Shown: positions 52,785-64,000 of the stretch, in pieces
Layout: the number at the start of each line of letters is the position of its first letter
Position numbering within the stretch: the stretch's first letter is position 1
Origin: Nelumbo lutea
Taxonomy: Eukaryota > Streptophyta > Magnoliopsida > Proteales > Nelumbonaceae
Length of the DNA stretch: 64,000 bases
Reading direction: 5' to 3'
NCBI GenBank assembly: GCA_022828595.1
Contig: JAKGHH010000002.1
Coordinates: forward strand, 66,498,383 to 66,562,382
Notes under the pieces: model-generated
What the model saw: only the letters and a program-made list of their open reading frames with translations
Database searches by the model: none
Told to the model about the DNA's origin: nothing
Made by a program: the position numbers and the translations under genes

Positions 52785-53355
52785 ATAGTGTTTAAACTTC
52801 TAAGCACTTCCAAGAAATCCTTGAAACAGACATGTTATTCACATTCAACCACATTGACAATCAACTAATCCAAATACGAGGTTATGCTAGTGGTATGAGT
52901 CACCTGTAGTAACTATTCCTCTCAAAAGTATGCAAGTGGGTATAATATATGAAACTTCCAAGCAATAAGAAGGGAATTTTGATAGTCTCAGCAAATTGCT
53001 AGTACAGCCCACATTCAACCAATCTGTCTTCTATTTACACATGCATGATGTTCATTGAGTAGCAAATGATACAATCCATACACTTAAAACAAAAAAAAAA
53101 AGAAAGACATACAAGAAAATAACACATGCTACTAGTGTAGAATTGAACTTGCAATACCATCCATTTGATGGTTCAAGAAAGGAAGGAAAAAAACACCACT
53201 CCCTAACATATTTTCAAAACTAGTAAATCATGAGAACACATAAATCTGGTTGAACTAATAAAAAAGATTGTTGGAACTGCTAAATCATCCGAATCATGTT
53301 AACACCATTCAGGTGATGGTTCAAGAAAAAAAATGCATGAAAGCGTCTGAAAAAA

Positions 53356-53395
<40 letters not shown>

Positions 53396-53868
53396 CTTTT
53401 CCTCTCTCTATCTCTTCCCATCTCTACCATTCTCTTTCTGTATTTGTATATTTCTCTCTCTGTCCCCCTCTATCTCTTTCCCTCTCTCTCTCTCTCTCAC
53501 TATCTTTCTCTCTATTCCCCACCCCCTCTCCCTCCATCCTTCTTTCCGGACTAATAATACAAGCTCACAAATTGTCAAGGTTGTTAAATCATGAGAACTA
53601 ATGAATATAAACAGGTTAACTGATAAAACATCAGCATAGTGCATTAGAACTTGCCAAACCATCAGAACTAATGTATAAGCACCTAAAATGGTAATTATAA
53701 ACTCACAAATCAGCGGAAAGATGAGGTAGGATTAGGATGTGTTTCTTGGTAGATTATCAATCTTCATGGCTAAGAACCACTTGGTGTGTTGGCACTATGT
53801 TTTTAAAACGAAATGCTTCAATGTTGTTATCATTCATTTTAAAGTTGTGCTATATGTTGGTTTAAAAC
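52785..53868. other. Region without gene, CT-rich microsatellites
   Basis: No coding region recognised. A TC dinucleotide run is at about 53360-53391 and more pyrimidine-rich repeats at 53395-53520. The motif ACCATC(A/C)GAACTAATG-like recurs around 53220-53680. The right end of the Harbinger element may be in this stretch but could not be placed. Confidence 0.5.
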
Positions 53869-54519
53869 TAGGGGTGGGAATGGGTTGGTTCGGTTCGGTT
53901 CGGTTCCATGGAAAAACTAGGAACCTCCCTTGTAGGGGCCGGTTCTAGGTCTTTGGAACTAGAACCTACCCTGTGATAGCTGGTTCCAAGGTCAGTTCTA
54001 GCCTTCGTGGTTTCAAGGTCGATTCTAGTGTCTACCCGTGGAACCTGTTCTTTCTTTACTCGCCCTCTTCAAGAAAGAAAAAACATGTTATTTAAAAACT
54101 TGATTTTCAATAAATATAATATATAGTTTAAAACCTATGTTATCTTTATTGATTAAATTGAGTAATTTAATATGTAGATCATCATTATATGGTTCAAAAC
54201 TTATAGTTTAAATTTAAAATTTTTAAATATTACTTTATACATTACTTATTGTACATATTCAAATATTAAAATGAAAACAAAATGATCAAATAATTTAAGT
54301 AACTCAATGGTCAAGTGAGACCATGGCCTTTGTAATTACCATGAGTGCTAGGGTTCAAATGTTTACATCCGCAAAAGTTATTTCAAGGCAAGTTCGGTTC
54401 CAAGGCAGGTTCAACCAAGGGTGGTTCCACCAAGGCCAACCAAGGTTAGCTTCGAGTAGGGTAAATCCGTAGACCCTGGTACCAACCTGAGTGGGGGTCT
54501 GTTTCAAGAATTTGGAACA

Positions 54520-54796
54520 TGTTGGAATGTTCAATTTATTTCTTATGTTTGTATTCTGCTGAGTTAGGGTCCGTTTGGACTAGTTAAGTAGCTTTTTCTT
54601 TGTTTTATGTATTGTAACTTAAGTAGGGGATAGGGGTCCTTTCCTTTTCAATTATGGTCACCCTATATATATTAATATAAGCTAGCACCGCAAGCCAGCT
54701 AAGTTGGCTCCAAAATTACTCTCTTCTCTTCTCCCTTCTCTCCTCTCTTTCCCTTCTCTTCTTCTTCCTTTCTTCTCCTCTATTATGTTGTCAATA
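54520..54796 (+). repeat. 5' LTR of copia element G
   Basis: 277 bp, TGTTGGAATG ... TTGTCAATA, with a CTTC-rich end. Shares the GAGTTAGGGTCCGTTTGGAC and TATATATATTAATATAAG blocks with the LTRs of element E. Confidence 0.92.
54661..54680 (+). promoter_or_regulatory. TATA-like box in LTR of copia G
   Basis: CCCTATATATATTAATATAA is conserved in both LTRs of G and, in reverse, in both LTRs of E, and lies about 120 bp before the end of the LTR. Position and conservation suit the core promoter of this copia family. No transcription evidence is available. Confidence 0.45.
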
Positions 54797-55337
54797 TGGT
54801 ATCAGAGCAGTTCTACTAGGCCTGAGAGCATATCGAACAAGTTCTCTCTCCCTCAACTTGCTACGAATGGTACATATTCACTTTAATATCTTTTTTTTTC
54901 TTTTATCTTGGTCGTGTACCAAGGAAAAATAAATGAATTCAGATTGTTGAATGCCTTCTGAGAAGTTGTTAGGTTCAAACCTCTTTTTTTATGGATCATA
55001 TGATCCCATACTTGAAAATACAGATCTGTAGGTCATGGATGACCTGATTTTTTAACCCTTGTGGTGTGACCATACTGGTTTATGACCCCTCCTACCAGTT
55101 GATGTGTTTGGATGGTTTGAGGTTGGTGGAGTGTGACTATTAGGACAATTCAGCATTGAGATCAACATAAAATCTTGAATTTTTTGGACAATCTAAGCTG
55201 GTTTGTAGTTAGATTGTGTCCAAATTGTAGTGTGTGCATGTAGACTTCATCCTTGCCTCCTTAGTATGTTTCTAGGACTATTTTTGGTGATAGGATGGAT
55301 CATAAGGTGTGTGTAGGATCTAAAAAGTGTTTGAATC

Positions 55338-56300
55338 ATGTCCTCTAAGAATTCTACAACTTCTGGAATTTTAAGAGGTCAAAATGGAATGAATGAGTGG
55401 GGGGATGGATATGAGTTTCCCCATGGCTGTAATTCCCTTTAATGGACTGAACTATCTTGAATGGTCTAGGGGAATTAAACTTTATATTACTGATAGAGGG
55501 AAATCTGGGTATATTAATGGTAAAGTAAAGGAACCAAAGACTAGTAGTGTTGAACATGGCAGATGGGACCAAGAAAATAGCATGGTGATGTCATGGCTCC
55601 TAATTTCCATTCTGCCACAAGTAAGGAAGACTTTTATGTGGGTTGAAACAACTTGTGAAATATGGGAACAAGAAAAACCTACTTATTCATAACAGAGACA
55701 TTATGCAAAGATATATCAATTACAAGTTGAATCCTCTACTTGCAAGTAGGGGGAGAGGAGTCTCTTGGTGTACTACCCAAATCTGACATCAATTTGGAAG
55801 GAACTGGATCATTATCAAAATGTGAATTGGAAGTGTGATGAAGATGCAATGGCCTACAAATCACTTGTTTCCCAATAATGAGTATTTGCTTTCCTTTTGG
55901 GGATGAATCGTACATATGAATCCATGAGGGTACAAATCTTAGGAAGTAAGAACTTACCTTCAATTCAAGTTTATGCCTTAGTTCAGTCTGAAGAGAGCAA
56001 AAGTGTGATGAATTGTACAAAAGGGGAACCGGTTGCACTAGCTGTCTGAGTGGGCACAAGTTCAAATGTTGGAGGTTCTTTTAAAAAGGGTGATTCACAG
56101 AAGAGAGTGGATGACAAAGATAAATTTTGGTGCAGTCGTTGTCAAAAGTCCAGGCACACTAGAGACACATGTTGGGATCTTCATGGCAAGCCTAAATGGG
56201 CTCAGGAATTGAGTAAAAAATGTGATCCGATTAAGAAGCCAACCCAACAAGAGTCAGAAGAAATACAACTCAACAAATGTAGCATCTCAAGAGACTAGTC
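55338..56300 (+). pseudogene. gag of copia element G
   Basis: ATG at 55338, a frameshift, then 55393-55692 ([37 protein letters not shown]). Further pieces follow in the other frames ([34 protein letters not shown]). 56050-56298 carries an intact zinc knuckle [14 protein letters not shown]. At least five stops or shifts. Confidence 0.85.
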
Positions 56301-56368
56301 CCATGGTACCCCAGGAGTGACACTCTGGTTCTGACCCCAAGGAAGATATCAACTCCTTTCATGACCAC

Positions 56369-57930
56369 TTGGAATTATATGGTAGGACACTTTGCCAAAT
56401 GGATTCTGACCCTACTCCTTCTACCTCCTTTGCATCTACATCAGGTAGCACTACCACTGCTTTCCATGTGTCATGTCATACATCTGATTCCCCTTGGATA
56501 ATAGACTCGGGAGCCTCAAACCACATGACTAGTAAGTCAAATTTATTTCATGCATATAACATCCTCTTTGGGAGAGATAAGGTGAGACTGGCTTATGGGT
56601 CTTTTTCCACCATAGTTGGTCAAGGAACCATCTCCCTTCCTCTTGGTCTTACCCTCTCTAATGTGTTGCATGTTCCTAAATTACTTATCAATTTACTTTC
56701 CATTGGTAGTATTTCTCATTCCTTGAATTGTTCAGTAACCTTCTTTCCTTCTTCGTGTGTGGTCAATATTTAACCTCGAGGAAGACGATTGGTAGAGGAA
56801 GCATGGTGGATGGTCTCTACATGTTGGAGAATAAAGCCAGTCTTGTGGCTACAGAACCCTTAAGTTCATCTAGTGAGAATCATGCCTATTTGTGGCATAA
56901 TCGTCTTGGTCACTTCCATTTCAGTCTTTAAAACTTATGTTTCCTGAGTTACTTTAGTTTTTGTCAGTAAGTGAATTGTAGTGTCATACGTGTCAATTGA
57001 GAAAACATCGTATAAATTTTTTTCCTTTAAAAAATAAAAGATCTGAATTTCCTATTCATATTGTCTATTATGATGTTTGGGGCCCTGCTACTCTACCTAT
57101 TGAGACTAGATATAAGTATTTCATTACTTTGATTGATGACTACTCTAGATATACTTGGGTTTATCCTATAAGACCTAGAGATGAAGTGCCAAAGATTGTG
57201 AAAGACTTTCAGCGAATGATTTTCACTCAATTCCAAACTGAAATTTTCACATTTTCTAGTCGGACAATGCAAAATAGTACTTCCATAGTGATCTCACGGA
57301 GTTCTTTGCTTCGTGTAGATCTCTTCATCGAAGCTCTTGTACTAGAACACCTCAACAAAACGATGTTGTTGATAGAAAAAATTGTCATCTTTTTGAAGTA
57401 GCTTGTGCTTTATTACTTCATATGATTGTTTCAAAACGCTTTTGGATTGATGCTTTTATGTGTGCTGCATATATCATCAATCATATGCCATCTCTATTAC
57501 TAGAGTATAAGGCCCCACATCAACTTCTGTTTCCTACAAATCCACTGTCCCCCATTCCAATGCATGTCTTTGGGTGTCGTTGCTTCGTTCATGACTTGTC
57601 TCCTACTCGTAGTAAACTTGATCCCCGTGCCACTCGTGTTTTTCTTGGTTATCCGTTATCTCAAAAGGGTTACCATTGCTATCACCCTTCTTCACACAAG
57701 TACTATGCCTCCATGGATATGTATCATTCTTTGAGAGTTAACATTTTTTCTCGGTTTCTCCTCAAGGGGAAAGTAGGGTTGAGGAGAAACACACATAGGT
57801 TAAACAAACTCCTCTTCCTAATCCTTCTTCATTTCGTGTCTTCCTTCACTGCCATAAAAACTAGCAAAGTTCAAGAGTCATGGAACCTAAAACTATTCAA
57901 CCAATGTCATCGAACTCTCCAGAGGTAGAT
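56369..57930 (+). pseudogene. Protease and integrase of copia element G
   Basis: 56369-56773 carries the protease with an intact DSGASNHMT motif, then [14 protein letters not shown] and VLHVPKLLINLLS. After shifts come [12 protein letters not shown] (zinc-binding start), VYYDVWGPAT (first catalytic position), [19 protein letters not shown]-type remains of the SDNA motif, and 57422-57928 with [36 protein letters not shown] and [12 protein letters not shown]. The catalytic Glu segment (57355-57385) is altered. Not functional. Confidence 0.85.
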
Positions 57931-57949
57931 CCTCTTCATCAGCTAGGTA

Positions 57950-59669
57950 CACTTGTTCCCATTGATATGCTTGAACCTCTTAATATTGATTCCCTTGTTA
58001 TTAATGATCTTGATGTTCCTATTGGTAAGAGAAAGGGTGTTAGATCTTGTACTACTAATTACCCTATCTCTCTTTGTGTCTTATGATCATATTTCACCTT
58101 CATATCGTACATTCATTTCCTCTATTGAGAGTGTCTTTGTTCCTAAGAATGTAGCATAAGATTTATCAAAACTTAAATGGACAGATGCAATGAATGAATA
58201 AATTAATGCCTTACACAAAAATGGCACCTTGGAGTTAGTGGATCTTCCTGAAGGGAAGGAACTAGTGGATTGCAAGTGGGTATTCACAGTAAAGCATAAG
58301 GCTGATGGTCTGATAGAAAGGTACAAAGCTAGATTGGTGGCCAAAGGGTTTACTCAAGTGTATGGAGTAGACTATGTAGAGACCTTTGTTCCAGTAGCCA
58401 AGATGAATTTGATTAGAATCCTCCTTTCACTAGCAGTTAATCTTAACTGGGAACTTCACCAGTTGGATATTAAAAATGCATTCTTGAATGGTGACTTAGA
58501 GGAGGAGGTTTACATGAATCAACCTCCAGGTTTCCGTGCCAAAGGTAGTGAAAAGAAGGTGTGCAGGTTAAAAAATCATTATATGGGTTGAAGCAATTAC
58601 CTCGGGCCTGGTTTAGTATAGGTTTCATTTAACTGTACAATAGATGGGATTCAAACAATGTCAATCAAATCATACTCTATTTGTGAAGAAAGGTGAAGGA
58701 AAAATTGCAACTTTAATTGTGTATGTTGATGACATAGTAGTCACTGGAGATTGGAAGACTGAAATACAGAAGCTGAAGAAATTCCTAGTCACTCAATTTG
58801 AGGTGAAAGATCTAGGCCCCTTATGTTATTCCCCTGGGATTTAAGTTGCACAATCTAAAAAGGTCATCCTTATTTTCCAAAGGAAATATGTACTAGATCT
58901 ATTAGAGGATACAGGTAAGTTAGGAGTGAAACCAATTGATTCACCCATTGAACCCAACCATCAGCTAGGAGACAATTAGTGGGAGTGTTAGAAAAATGTG
59001 AAGAAGTTCCAGAGACTTGTAAGGAGACTCTTATATTTGTCTATGACCTAACCTGATATTGCCTATGCAGTGGGTGTCCTTAGCCAATTCATGTATAACT
59101 CACTTTGAAACTGCAAAAAGAATCCTTAGGTACCTCAAGAAGTTCCCAGGAGTTGGTTTGCTATTCCAGAAACATGGGCATTTGAAAGTGGAGGTGTATA
59201 CAGATGTTGATTGGGCAAGGGCAATCGATGACAGAAAATCTAACAGTGGGTATTGTACTTTTGTGGGGGGAGACCTAGTCACCAGGAGAAGTAAGAACAA
59301 AATTGTGGTGGCTAGATCTAGTGTTGAAGCAGAATACAAAGTTGTCTCATGGAGTTGTTGAAATTATGTGGATAAAAAACTTGTTAGGAGAGCTGGGTTT
59401 TGCAGTTAATAAACCTATGTCACTCTAGTGTGACAATAAAGCTAGTATCAATATTGTTGCTAACCCAATCCTCTATGATAGAACAAAACATATTGAAACG
59501 GACAAGCATTTTATTAGAGAAAAACTTACGAGCGGAGAAGTGTGCACTCCATATATATGTCAATTCAGAGGAACAACTTGTAGACATCTTCACCAAGGGC
59601 CTTCACCATGTGTGGCATAATAATTTGTGTAACAAGTTGGGCATGATTGACATCCATGTCCTAACTTGA
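57950..59669 (+). pseudogene. Reverse transcriptase and RNase H of copia element G
   Basis: Linker ([17 protein letters not shown]), then 58229-58591: [57 protein letters not shown] frameshift precedes LYGLKQLPRAW. 58644-58844 has [14 protein letters not shown] (intact YVDD) and FEVKDLGPL. 59059-59361 and 59400-59669 carry RNase H ([34 protein letters not shown] in pieces). It ends at the purine tract. Confidence 0.87.
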
Positions 59670-59676
59670 GGGGGAG

Positions 59677-59938
59677 TGTTGTAATGTTTAATTTATTTCT
59701 TATATTTGTATTTTGCTGAGTTAGGGTCTGTTTGGACTAGTTAAAGTAGCTTTTTCTTTGTTTTATGTATTGTAACTTAAGTAGGGGGCATAAGGGTCCT
59801 TTCCCTTTTAATTATGGTTGCGCTATATATATTAATATAAGTTGGCGCCACCAGCCAGTTAAGTTAACTCCAAAATCACTCTCTTCTTTTCTCCCTTCTC
59901 TTCTTCTTCCTTTCTTCTCCTATATTCTGCTATTAATA
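59677..59938 (+). repeat. 3' LTR of copia element G
   Basis: 262 bp, TGTTGTAATG ... CTATTAATA, followed by GAACC. Matches the 5' LTR with many substitutions and a shorter pyrimidine stretch, so the insertion is fairly old. Confidence 0.92.
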
Positions 59939-60045
59939 GAACCAAACCCTACCATATAATAGATTGGATAGGGTCGATTCAATGCTGGTTCGAGAGGTCG
60001 ATTCCATTTGGTTCCGGGTAGAACCTACCCATTTGCTCACCCCTA

Positions 60046-62969
60046 TTTAAAACCAATGTTTTGATAGTCCACAATGGTATTTCTACACTTGGTTCTTCTG
60101 TTGAAGGGAATATGAAATTAATATATGACATTGACCCGCACCTTGATATAGCGGGAATGGTAAGCACAAATCTGCAACATCCTGTCCGATAGTGCCATCC
60201 TTTTTTTCTCTACATTCTTTCTGAGACAGCCAAAGTTTCCAGCTGTTTTCTAGTACTTTAGTACTAGTTAACATGATATTGATATCTAACATTTTATTTA
60301 TATGTTTATCTATTACAACTATAAGGGGATGGGAAGATTTGTATGGCCTCCATATTATTGAATGTCATTCTTTATGTTTAACCAATGTAAATATGGACCC
60401 ATGCCAGTGTTTATTGTAAAATTTGTGTGGTTTGATTCTCTTCATTTCTCTTTTCTTCAAATCTATCTTTTCTTTACTGGTTCTTTTTTACATTTCTTCA
60501 TGTAATTTCCATTGACAAAAGGAAGACTGAAAGGGTTTACTGTAATTTCCATCAACTTGTCTCTCCCCTCTCTCTAACTCTTTCTCTCTCTCTCCCTCTT
60601 CCCCCCCATACCATCACAATATGTAAGCATCCACAAATCATTAAAGACGATGGATCACGAGAACTAAGGAGTTGAAATTGTTGAAAGGATAAACCATTAC
60701 CCATGGAACATCTAGACCCAATAGACATATAAATTAATGAGGCCGAAGCCAATCTATACCCTTGATAAACCATTAACAATTCAGTTGATGGTTATATAAA
60801 AAAAAGATTTACATGATAGTTAGAAGTAATTCAACTATTAACCAAAATCATTCTGAGGATTAGTGAAAGGAAAATTCATGCAATTAAACACTTCCATCTT
60901 CTTGCTTTCATTCAAAAAATAAACAATAATAATGGTTTGTTTTGTCTCCAATGTTATAGACATATTCCAAAACAAAACCCAATATCTATTGTTCATCAGG
61001 AACTGACTTCCAATCAAATGTATCAAGAGATTGTTTGCATTATAGACACTAAACAAGAGTAATGGATCCATACATTTCCAAACAAAAGCACATACGAAGA
61101 TTTTCCCAACCAATTGATCAATTGGAATTAATGTCTACCCAAAAGAAGTAGTAGAAGTTGAAATTATACATTACAAAGCACAAATTAAACCATAAGAAAA
61201 TGGAATGAATCTCGTAATTGAAACCCTAGAAAATGAAATGAACATTCACAAGTAAAATGGAGGACGAATCACAAGTAAACCCTAACAAAACATATGGTGA
61301 AATAGAAAAAATCCTATCACTGAAACTGTATAAAATGAAACAAACATTCATAGGTAAGATGGAGGATGAATCACAAGTAAACCCTAAAAAACCAGATGGT
61401 GTAATGTGAGTTGTACCTCCAAGCACAAACTTGCAATTGATTGCTATTGTGATGCCGCCAACCGTCAATAGATGTATGTGCACCTATGGAAATGAAAAAA
61501 AAAAAGAAATAGTAAAACGTGGAAGAGTGAAGAAGAGAAACGAGGTGGAGGAAGACAAAGAGGAGGCAGATGAGGTGGTGGAAGAAGAGGAAAGAGGATA
61601 TGGGGGAGGAGACAACGGAAGAAGAAAGAGTAGGTGGAAGAAGAAGAAGAAGAGGAAGAAAAAGAAAAAGAAGAAGAAAAACGTGACCTATGCCGGCCAG
61701 TGGTTTCCCACGTGGCACGAATAAGCTTTGTTTTCCATCTTCTAGGGATTTTTTTATTTTTAATTTTTTTGGTAAGACAGGAGTTCTTGACTATAAGAAA
61801 ACAAAAGTAAAATAAAAAATTCAACATGTAATCTCAAGATTAAAAATACAACTTAGAATCATGTAAAATCAGCCTTGTACAAATAAGATAAATCCTTCAC
61901 AATTAGGACTGAGATGTAGTCTTGTTGGTTTAATTAGGACACATGACCTCTTCATTGTTCTTTAAACATTCCCCATAGTTCGAACTATCTGAATTTCTCT
62001 TAGCTCAAATATATCTTAATTGTTCCCATACACCATTGACTATGCTGAACACAATTTTGACAAAATAAAAACAAAAGTATCAGAATAGTATATTGAAACA
62101 AGGAAATTATGTTTTATATCAATGCTTAGAAATACTTGTGGCAGCTGAGTTGTTGTCGAATATTGAAGCTACTGAACAAGAAATCCTTTTATGTTGATTA
62201 TAAGTTTTCTTAGATATAAATATTTGACATCTTAAATATGAAGTTGATTTAAAGTTATTTCTATGTTGGAAATGATTTTACTTCAATTTTCCAAGTATAA
62301 CTATTAATAGGAAGGTTGGCAGATTTGGAGTTGGTGGCTCTTGACATATTTTTTGTCAATATTCCCAGCCTGACTCCCTTAGGTTTGGGGTAGGGGGTTG
62401 GCAGATTTGTAAATTATTATTTTTACTAATTTCTGTTTCTTTACATTAAGTTGATTTTAATAAGATTAGTGAAGTGTTACTGGATTTGTTTTAGGAGTTA
62501 GAATCCTTATTTAAGGTCACCTATGGGTTGTAATCTTCATACATATTTAATGTTTTTAAAAAAGATGACTGTTATTGGAATAATTTCCTCAAATCCCTAT
62601 CCCTAGAAGTCACTTGTGTTTACTTCCCTAGAACTGGAAATGCTACTTAGAAATGACTTTTCATTGTTTCCTTTGATCAAGAATTCAAGACCACATGAGA
62701 GAAAAACACAATCCACAAAGTGAACACCCCTGCTCTTACCAAAAGAATCAAGATTTGAATAATCACCAAGTTAAATCATTGGGGACATTGCGTTCATTTT
62801 GAAGTCTGTGATGTGCAAATAGATGTATACTTACAAGGGTAATGAGTTATGTATGTATTTATGTATGATAGTATCACTATACATCTTAAATCCCTAGAAA
62901 GGTTGTACATGTTGATTTTTGAGGAAACTCTTCCTCTGTAATACATTCTTAATTTGTCTTTCAAAGAAC
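60046..62969. other. Intergenic sequence, no gene recognised
   Basis: Contains a CT-rich microsatellite (about 60551-60600), a repeated motif GAATCACAAGTAAACCCTA (61265 and 61370) and a purine-rich tract (61490-61690). The last gives open but low-complexity Lys/Glu-rich frames on one strand and Ser/Phe-rich frames on the other. No domain, transposon end or RNA gene could be supported. Confidence 0.5.
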
Positions 62970-63528
62970 ATTGTTAAGAAACTTGAGTGCAGCCTAGGAA
63001 ACCTAGGGGATTCAGGAGTTGCAGGAGCACTGAGAGATAGTAACAGCAATATTTGCATTAGCTTTTCAATCCCAATTGAGCAAAACAATTATATAAAGGC
63101 AGAGCTTCAAGCTCTTATCCAAGGCCTATAGCTGGTCTCCATGCAAGGATGGATGGATAGAATAGTAAAGAGAGATTGTCGAATAGTGACATCTTGGATG
63201 AGACGTGAAGAAAAATTCCTTAGGCTTATAGGTTTTTGTTCAGACAGGTGCAAGCAGTGGCAATATTTTGAATAGCTTACTCAAGTGGATGCTTTGTACT
63301 GTTAATATCATGGCTGATGCCTTAGCAAAAGCAGGGGCAACATGGGAGAGTATTGAATGGAGATCGAATACCTGGGTTGGGATTGTATGTGTAAAGTTTT
63401 CTCTCTTTAACTGAATGATGAAGTCAATGATAGACTTGTTCCTCTTGATTACCACCCAATCTATTGAGTAATAGGGAGTTTTTTTCTCTTAATTGAATGC
63501 AATGTGTTTTGTTGTTGATAAAAAAAAA
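62970..63528 (+). mobile_element. LINE 3' remnant with RNase H
   Basis: SLGNLGDSGVAGALRDSNSN, then KAELQALIQGL (Glu of RNase H), DRIVKRDCRIVTSWM and a VNIMADALAKAGATWESIEW block in shifted frames: the end of L1 ORF2. The 3' end is GATAAAAAAAA (63519-63528). The 5' boundary is uncertain and no target duplication was found. Confidence 0.75.
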
Positions 63529-63559
63529 CTGATGTTTCTTTTGAGGTCTCTTCAAGTTT

Positions 63560-64000
63560 CATCCAAAACGGAAGTATGACAGACTAAAATTTTTATCAAC
63601 GGCTTGTTTTGCATCATTCTCACTCTTGAATTTGTGATTTAACCCAAGAAATACAGCCATGCACAATCTGATTTTTTTAGGATTCAAGGTAACCTCAAAT
63701 TTCTACAACAAATTTACAAATTTGGACTGCAATTTTTTCCAAATATAGACATCATTTACACATACAATCATGTTTAGTTCAAAAGCTACCTACCTGAGAA
63801 TGAATGGTAATTTGACATTGAATGGTTTATCCTCATTCAGTGATCTACTTGATGTGCCTACAGAACATCAATAGTTTTTGTAATTAGTATTCTTCATCAA
63901 CAAGTTTCTCTTTACTCTCAGAGTAAAGATATGAATTTACTCTCAAAGTACAATTAAGGTAAAAGATATGAATTTCCTAGGATATACCTACATCATTATC
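63560..64000 (-). pseudogene. Possible reverse transcriptase remnant (weak)
   Basis: The minus strand around 63600-63780 reads MIVCVNDVYIW (cf. Y-x-D-D-V), then KFEVTLNPKKIRLCMAVFLG, reminiscent of the Ty3/gypsy or pararetrovirus-type palm and the LNPKKC-x-FLG block. One stop lies inside. No flanking LTR is visible and the window ends here, so the assignment is tentative. Confidence 0.25.

Larger units (their letters stand above)
54520..59938 (+). mobile_element. Ty1/copia retrotransposon G
   Basis: LTRs 54520-54796 and 59677-59938, primer site TGGTATCAGAG from 54797, purine tract TTGAGGGGGAG before 59677. Target duplication GAACA (54515-54519) versus GAACC (59939-59943), one mismatch. Inserted in a hAT-like element. 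Same family as E by LTR and protein similarity. All domains are present but with many frameshifts and stops. Confidence 0.93.
53869..60045. mobile_element. hAT-like non-autonomous element, copy 2, split by copia G
   Basis: Ends TAGGGGTG (53869) and CACCCCTA (60045) with a perfect 8-bp target duplication TTTAAAAC at 53861-53868 and 60046-60053, both typical of plant hAT elements. GGTTCGGTTC repeats follow the left end, and TAGAACCTACCCATTTGCTC precedes the right end. Without copia G and its duplication the element is about 750 bp with no ORF, so it depends on an outside transposase. Related to 47460-48097 in opposite orientation. Confidence 0.88.

Noticed and set aside
53340..53530. CT-rich tract as a CRISPR array or satellite
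   Set aside because: It is a simple dinucleotide microsatellite without repeat-spacer structure.
61431..61827. Long open frames on both strands, Lys/Glu-rich or Ser/Phe-rich
   Set aside because: They follow a purine-rich simple-sequence tract; no domain, and the codons mirror the base bias.

Overview
The window is nuclear DNA of a flowering plant. Evidence is a plant-type nitrilase gene with GT/AG introns, many Ty1/copia LTR retrotransposons primed by initiator-tRNA-Met-like sites, plant L1-type LINE tails with RNase H domains, hAT, PIF/Harbinger and MITE-like DNA transposons, and high A+T. I cannot name the species. There are no rRNA, tRNA, CRISPR or organellar genes that I can see.

The one host gene is a nitrilase of the NIT4 class on the + strand. 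Four exons are in the window (18947-19126, 29369-29662, 45812-46093, 46543-46685). All have canonical splice sites, every intron is phase 1, and they join into one unbroken frame ending at a stop codon. The first exon was not found and should lie before base 1 or be lost. Introns 2 and 3 are about 10.2 and 16.1 kb because transposons have filled them; intron 4 is 449 bp.

Layout: 1-2782 holds a decayed LINE. 2783-17619 is copia element A, split by copia B (3975-9454, minus strand) in its gag and by copia C (10011-14634) at its protease; both insertion sites can be healed by removing the insert and one target duplication. 17620-18946 is probably the end of intron 1. Intron 2 holds a 5'-truncated LINE with a perfect 15-bp target duplication (19506-21549), two older LINE tails, and copia D (23180-28617), whose gag-pol is one frame broken by four stop codons. 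Intron 3 holds a minus-strand LINE tail, a small palindromic MITE, and an inverted-repeat element (31181-44358) that carries pieces of two host genes: the first SANT domain of a DIVARICATA/SRM1-type MYB and an A1 aspartyl protease. That element is split by copia E (32195-43375, minus), which is in turn split by copia F (33962-38232, minus, reverse transcriptase deleted) and by fragment H (39043-40591, one LTR plus gag only).

Downstream of the nitrilase are two copies of a hAT-like non-autonomous element (47460-48097 and 53869-60045). The second has a perfect 8-bp target duplication and is split by copia G (54520-59938), a relative of E. Between them lie MITE-like palindromes and a decayed PIF/Harbinger pair, a DDE transposase and a Myb/SANT-like partner (50340-52784, minus). 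The last kilobase holds another LINE RNase H tail and a weak reverse-transcriptase-like remnant.

The most unusual item is the gene-capturing element in intron 3. Its intact 126-codon ORF (43495-43875) would make a stand-alone SANT domain, the architecture of RADIALIS-type competitors of DIVARICATA MYBs. Whether it is expressed cannot be told from sequence.
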